Positions 62,308 through 64,000 of a DNA stretch of 64,000 bases are shown here, piece by piece. Source of the stretch: Sorangium cellulosum So ce56. GTDB lineage: Bacteria > Myxococcota_A > Polyangia > Polyangiales > Polyangiaceae. Under the pieces are notes generated by a model, which was not told the origin of the DNA, made no database searches, and saw nothing but the letters and a program-made list of their open reading frames with translations. Location of the stretch: the NCBI RefSeq assembly GCF_000067165.1, contig NC_010162.1:8191001-8255000 (forward strand), given 5' to 3'. The position numbers and the translations under genes were made by a program. Each line of letters starts with the position of its first letter. Within the stretch, counting starts at the first letter, position 1.

Positions 62308-63132
62308 TCATTTGCACAGGACCCGCTCGTCCAGCGGGAGGCGCGGGCTGCGCTCCGGGCGCGCGAAGCTGTCGGGCGACCGCAGCACGTCGCCGAGGCG
62401 CGCGTCGGCCAGCGCCACGAGCGCGGCAGGCGCGGCGGGCAGCGGGCCGTCGCACGGGATGGGCTGCACCATCGCGTAGACCGTCGGTCCGCGCTGGAGG
62501 AGGCTCTCGTACAGCGCGTGGCCGAAGACGAGCGCCGCGGCCTCGCCCCGCTGCACGGCGTCCCGCACCTCGCCGGCGCAGCGCTCCAGATCGGAGGCAT
62601 CGCCGAGGAGGGGCGCCTCGCCCGCGTTGTTGTAGAGCAGCAGGAGCCCGCCCTCGTCGAGGAGCGCGAGCCCGTCCAGCTCGCGCGTGCGCGCCGGAGG
62701 GAGCGCCTCCGCGCCTGGATGGAGGCGCGCGGCGATCGCCCGGTGCTGGCGCGCGTGGAGCTCCGCCTTGGCGCGCGGGAAGGCGCCCCACACCAGCATG
62801 TTGAGGAAGTCGTGCCAGTTCCTCGGACGCGTCGGCACGCAGCCCTCGACGTGGATGCGCGCGTCGTAGAGCGCCGAGGGGTCGACGGGCCCGCGCCGCC
62901 CGCGCCGGCGAGGCCGCGGCTTTTGCTCCGCAAAACGCACGGGGAACCCCTCGCCGAGCGCCCGGTTGTAGTCCTCGACCGGCGGCCAGCCGGCGCACCC
63001 CGCGAACGCCTCGGCCAGGGGGCGGATGGGCCAGTAGAGCCGGCTCTTCTCGTGGAAGAGCGGCTCCCAGGGAACGGGGGTGCTCCCTGGCGCGCCGCTC
63101 GGGTGCGGCGCAGCTCGGCCGGCGGCGCTCAC
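62308..63132 (-). CDS. DUF3025-family protein
   Basis: 274 aa from the GTG at 63132. The central NWHDFLNMLVWGAFPRAKAE with LHARQHR is the signature of DUF3025, a family of unknown function found in proteobacteria. WEPLFHEKSRLYWPI near the N-terminus and VFGHALYESLL near 215 also fit. No membrane segment or signal peptide. A TACGCT 7 nt before the GTG suggests a leaderless message; a TTG 12 codons upstream is an alternative start. Confidence 0.8.
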   Translation of the reverse strand: MSAAGRAAPHPSGAPGSTPVPWEPLFHEKSRLYWPIRPLAEAFAGCAGWPPVEDYNRALGEGFPVRFAEQKPRPRRRGRRGPVDPSALYDARIHVEGCVPTRPRNWHDFLNMLVWGAFPRAKAELHARQHRAIAARLHPGAEALPPARTRELDGLALLDEGGLLLLYNNAGEAPLLGDASDLERCAGEVRDAVQRGEAAALVFGHALYESLLQRGPTVYAMVQPIPCDGPLPAAPAALVALADARLGDVLRSPDSFARPERSPRLPLDERVLCK

Positions 63133-63139
63133 GCGGCGC

Positions 63140-63145
63140 AGCGTA
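63140..63145 (-). promoter_or_regulatory. -10-like TACGCT, putative leaderless start
   Basis: TACGCT on the minus strand ends 7 nt before the GTG at 63132 (spacer GCGCCGC), with no Shine-Dalgarno sequence. Confidence 0.45.
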
Positions 63146-63477
63146 GGAGCAGCGCGGCGAGAGCTCAAGCCGCGCGCAAGGCGGCGCCGGGGCGCGCGGA
63201 TCGCGAGGCGGCGGCCACACGCCGGGACCAGGGCCGCCGGCCCGCCCGGCAGGCCCGCAGTCGACCGAGCGCACAGAGCGGGCCAGCAAGGCGCCGGTAT
63301 CCCGAGACTCCCTGTTTCAACTCACCCAGCTTCCCTGGATATCCATGCTCGCCCTCATGCAGCCATCACGCAACGAGAGATCGCGCCAAGCCTGGAGTGA
63401 TGGCCGTTCGCCAAGGACGTCGCCGCAGCGGATCCGCCCCCACGCCCGCCGCCCGCGTGTCATCCTGAGATAACGAG
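63146..63477. other. Divergent intergenic region
   Basis: 332 bp between the DUF3025 gene and the ferredoxin-MBL gene. The stretch 63300-63410 is less GC-rich than its surroundings and may hold the promoter of the rightmost gene, but no clear -35/-10 pair was found. GAGATAACGAG lies just before the ATG at 63478. Confidence 0.4.
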
Positions 63478-64000
63478 ATGGCTCGCCTCGAGGACCGCTT
63501 GCCGGAGAACGCCCCCGGCGATTACTTCGTCGACAGGTCGTGCATCGACTGCGACGTATGCCGCCAGCTCGCTCCCTCGGTGTTCGCGCGCGTGCCCGCC
63601 GTCGAGCAGAGCGTCGTCGCTCGCCAGCCCGGGACGCCGGACGAGCACCTCCGCGCGGCCATGGCGCTGGTGTCGTGTCCGACCGCCTCCATCGGCACCT
63701 CCGCACCGGCGCCGGGGATGGCCGCCGCGACCTTCTCCTTCCCCGAGCCGATCGACGAGGATGTCCATTATTGCGGCTATACCTCGTCGTCCTCCTTTGG
63801 CGCGGCGAGCTACCTCATCGTGCGACCCGAGGGCAACGTGCTCGTCGACTCGCCCCGCGCCGCCAGGCCGCTCATGAAGCGCATCCGCGAGCTCGGCGGC
63901 GTCCGGACCCTGGTGCTCACCCACCGCGACGACGTCGCCGATCACCGGATCTTCCGCGACAACTTCGGGTGCGATCGCGTGATCCACGAGGACGACATCG
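63478..64000 (+). CDS. Ferredoxin - metallo-beta-lactamase-fold fusion (3' end outside window)
   Basis: 174 complete codons from the ATG at 63478 before the window ends. The N-terminal 75 residues form a single-cluster ferredoxin: CIDCDVC with a distant Cys in SCPTASI binds one 4Fe-4S. A metallo-beta-lactamase fold starts near 90 (YCGYTSSSSFGAASYLI, then VLVDSPR) and reaches the metal motif THRDDVADH (normally HxHxDH) at the window end. This fusion occurs in proteobacteria and cyanobacteria as a putative redox hydrolase; its reaction is not settled. The C-terminus is missing here. Confidence 0.85.
   Translation, partial: MARLEDRLPENAPGDYFVDRSCIDCDVCRQLAPSVFARVPAVEQSVVARQPGTPDEHLRAAMALVSCPTASIGTSAPAPGMAAATFSFPEPIDEDVHYCGYTSSSSFGAASYLIVRPEGNVLVDSPRAARPLMKRIRELGGVRTLVLTHRDDVADHRIFRDNFGCDRVIHEDDI

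Overview
The window is very GC-rich (roughly 70-75% by eye) and carries eukaryote-like Ser/Thr kinases, an FHA-sigma-54 activator, a FrzS-like motility regulator, PilZ proteins and several large lipoproteins. This mix points to a large-genome myxobacterium, most likely Polyangiales and Sorangium-like. That assignment rests on gene content and protein style only. I saw no tRNA, rRNA operon, CRISPR array, transposase or phage gene. The genes look chromosomal, single-copy and mostly in short operons.

Layout. 1-12681 is a signalling block: a truncated FHA-sigma-54 activator diverges from a Ser/Thr kinase-receiver-cyclase fusion. After them comes a co-directional run of a tandem-duplicated small protein, an unrecognised protein, a c-type cytochrome lipoprotein and an 1816-aa kinase/ATPase/histidine kinase. 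12772-23061 holds pdxJ, a small membrane protein, an RlmL-like RNA methyltransferase, a transmembrane Ser/Thr kinase and a 1660-aa metzincin-like lipoprotein. 23311-35418 holds an acetyltransferase, an MFS antiporter, an M14 carboxypeptidase, a membrane spermidine-synthase-like protein, an OmpA lipoprotein, larE, a PEP-synthase regulator, a DnaJ and an acyl-CoA synthetase.

35478-43588 is rich in envelope and regulatory genes: two PilZ proteins, a helical lipoprotein, a hemerythrin protein, a membrane TPR protein, and an ECF sigma factor overlapping a FecR-like protein. 43704-49669 holds the nucleoside-salvage pair PNP-cytidine deaminase, the FrzS-like protein with a 22-unit hendecad array, and phosphofructokinase. 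49995-56316 holds a flippase-like membrane protein, a DegP protease, proC, the RNase P RNA gene with its promoter and terminator, an RpoH-type sigma factor and an A-type Fe-S carrier. 56749-64000 holds metH, a methyltransferase, a GST, a DUF3025 protein and the start of a ferredoxin-metallo-beta-lactamase fusion.

Three cross-cutting observations stand out. First, at least seven genes have a TAnnnT (or similar) -10-like hexamer only 6-8 nt before the start codon and no Shine-Dalgarno sequence, which suggests leaderless mRNAs. Second, short perfect or near-perfect tandem repeats (6, 9, 12, 13, 24 and 37 bp) sit at gene ends, twice exactly between convergent genes. Third, the FrzS-like protein has a pseudo-receiver lacking the phospho-acceptor Asp, followed by 22 unbroken 11-residue repeats. 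The strongest candidate for an undescribed functional unit is the 3842-12681 gene run.
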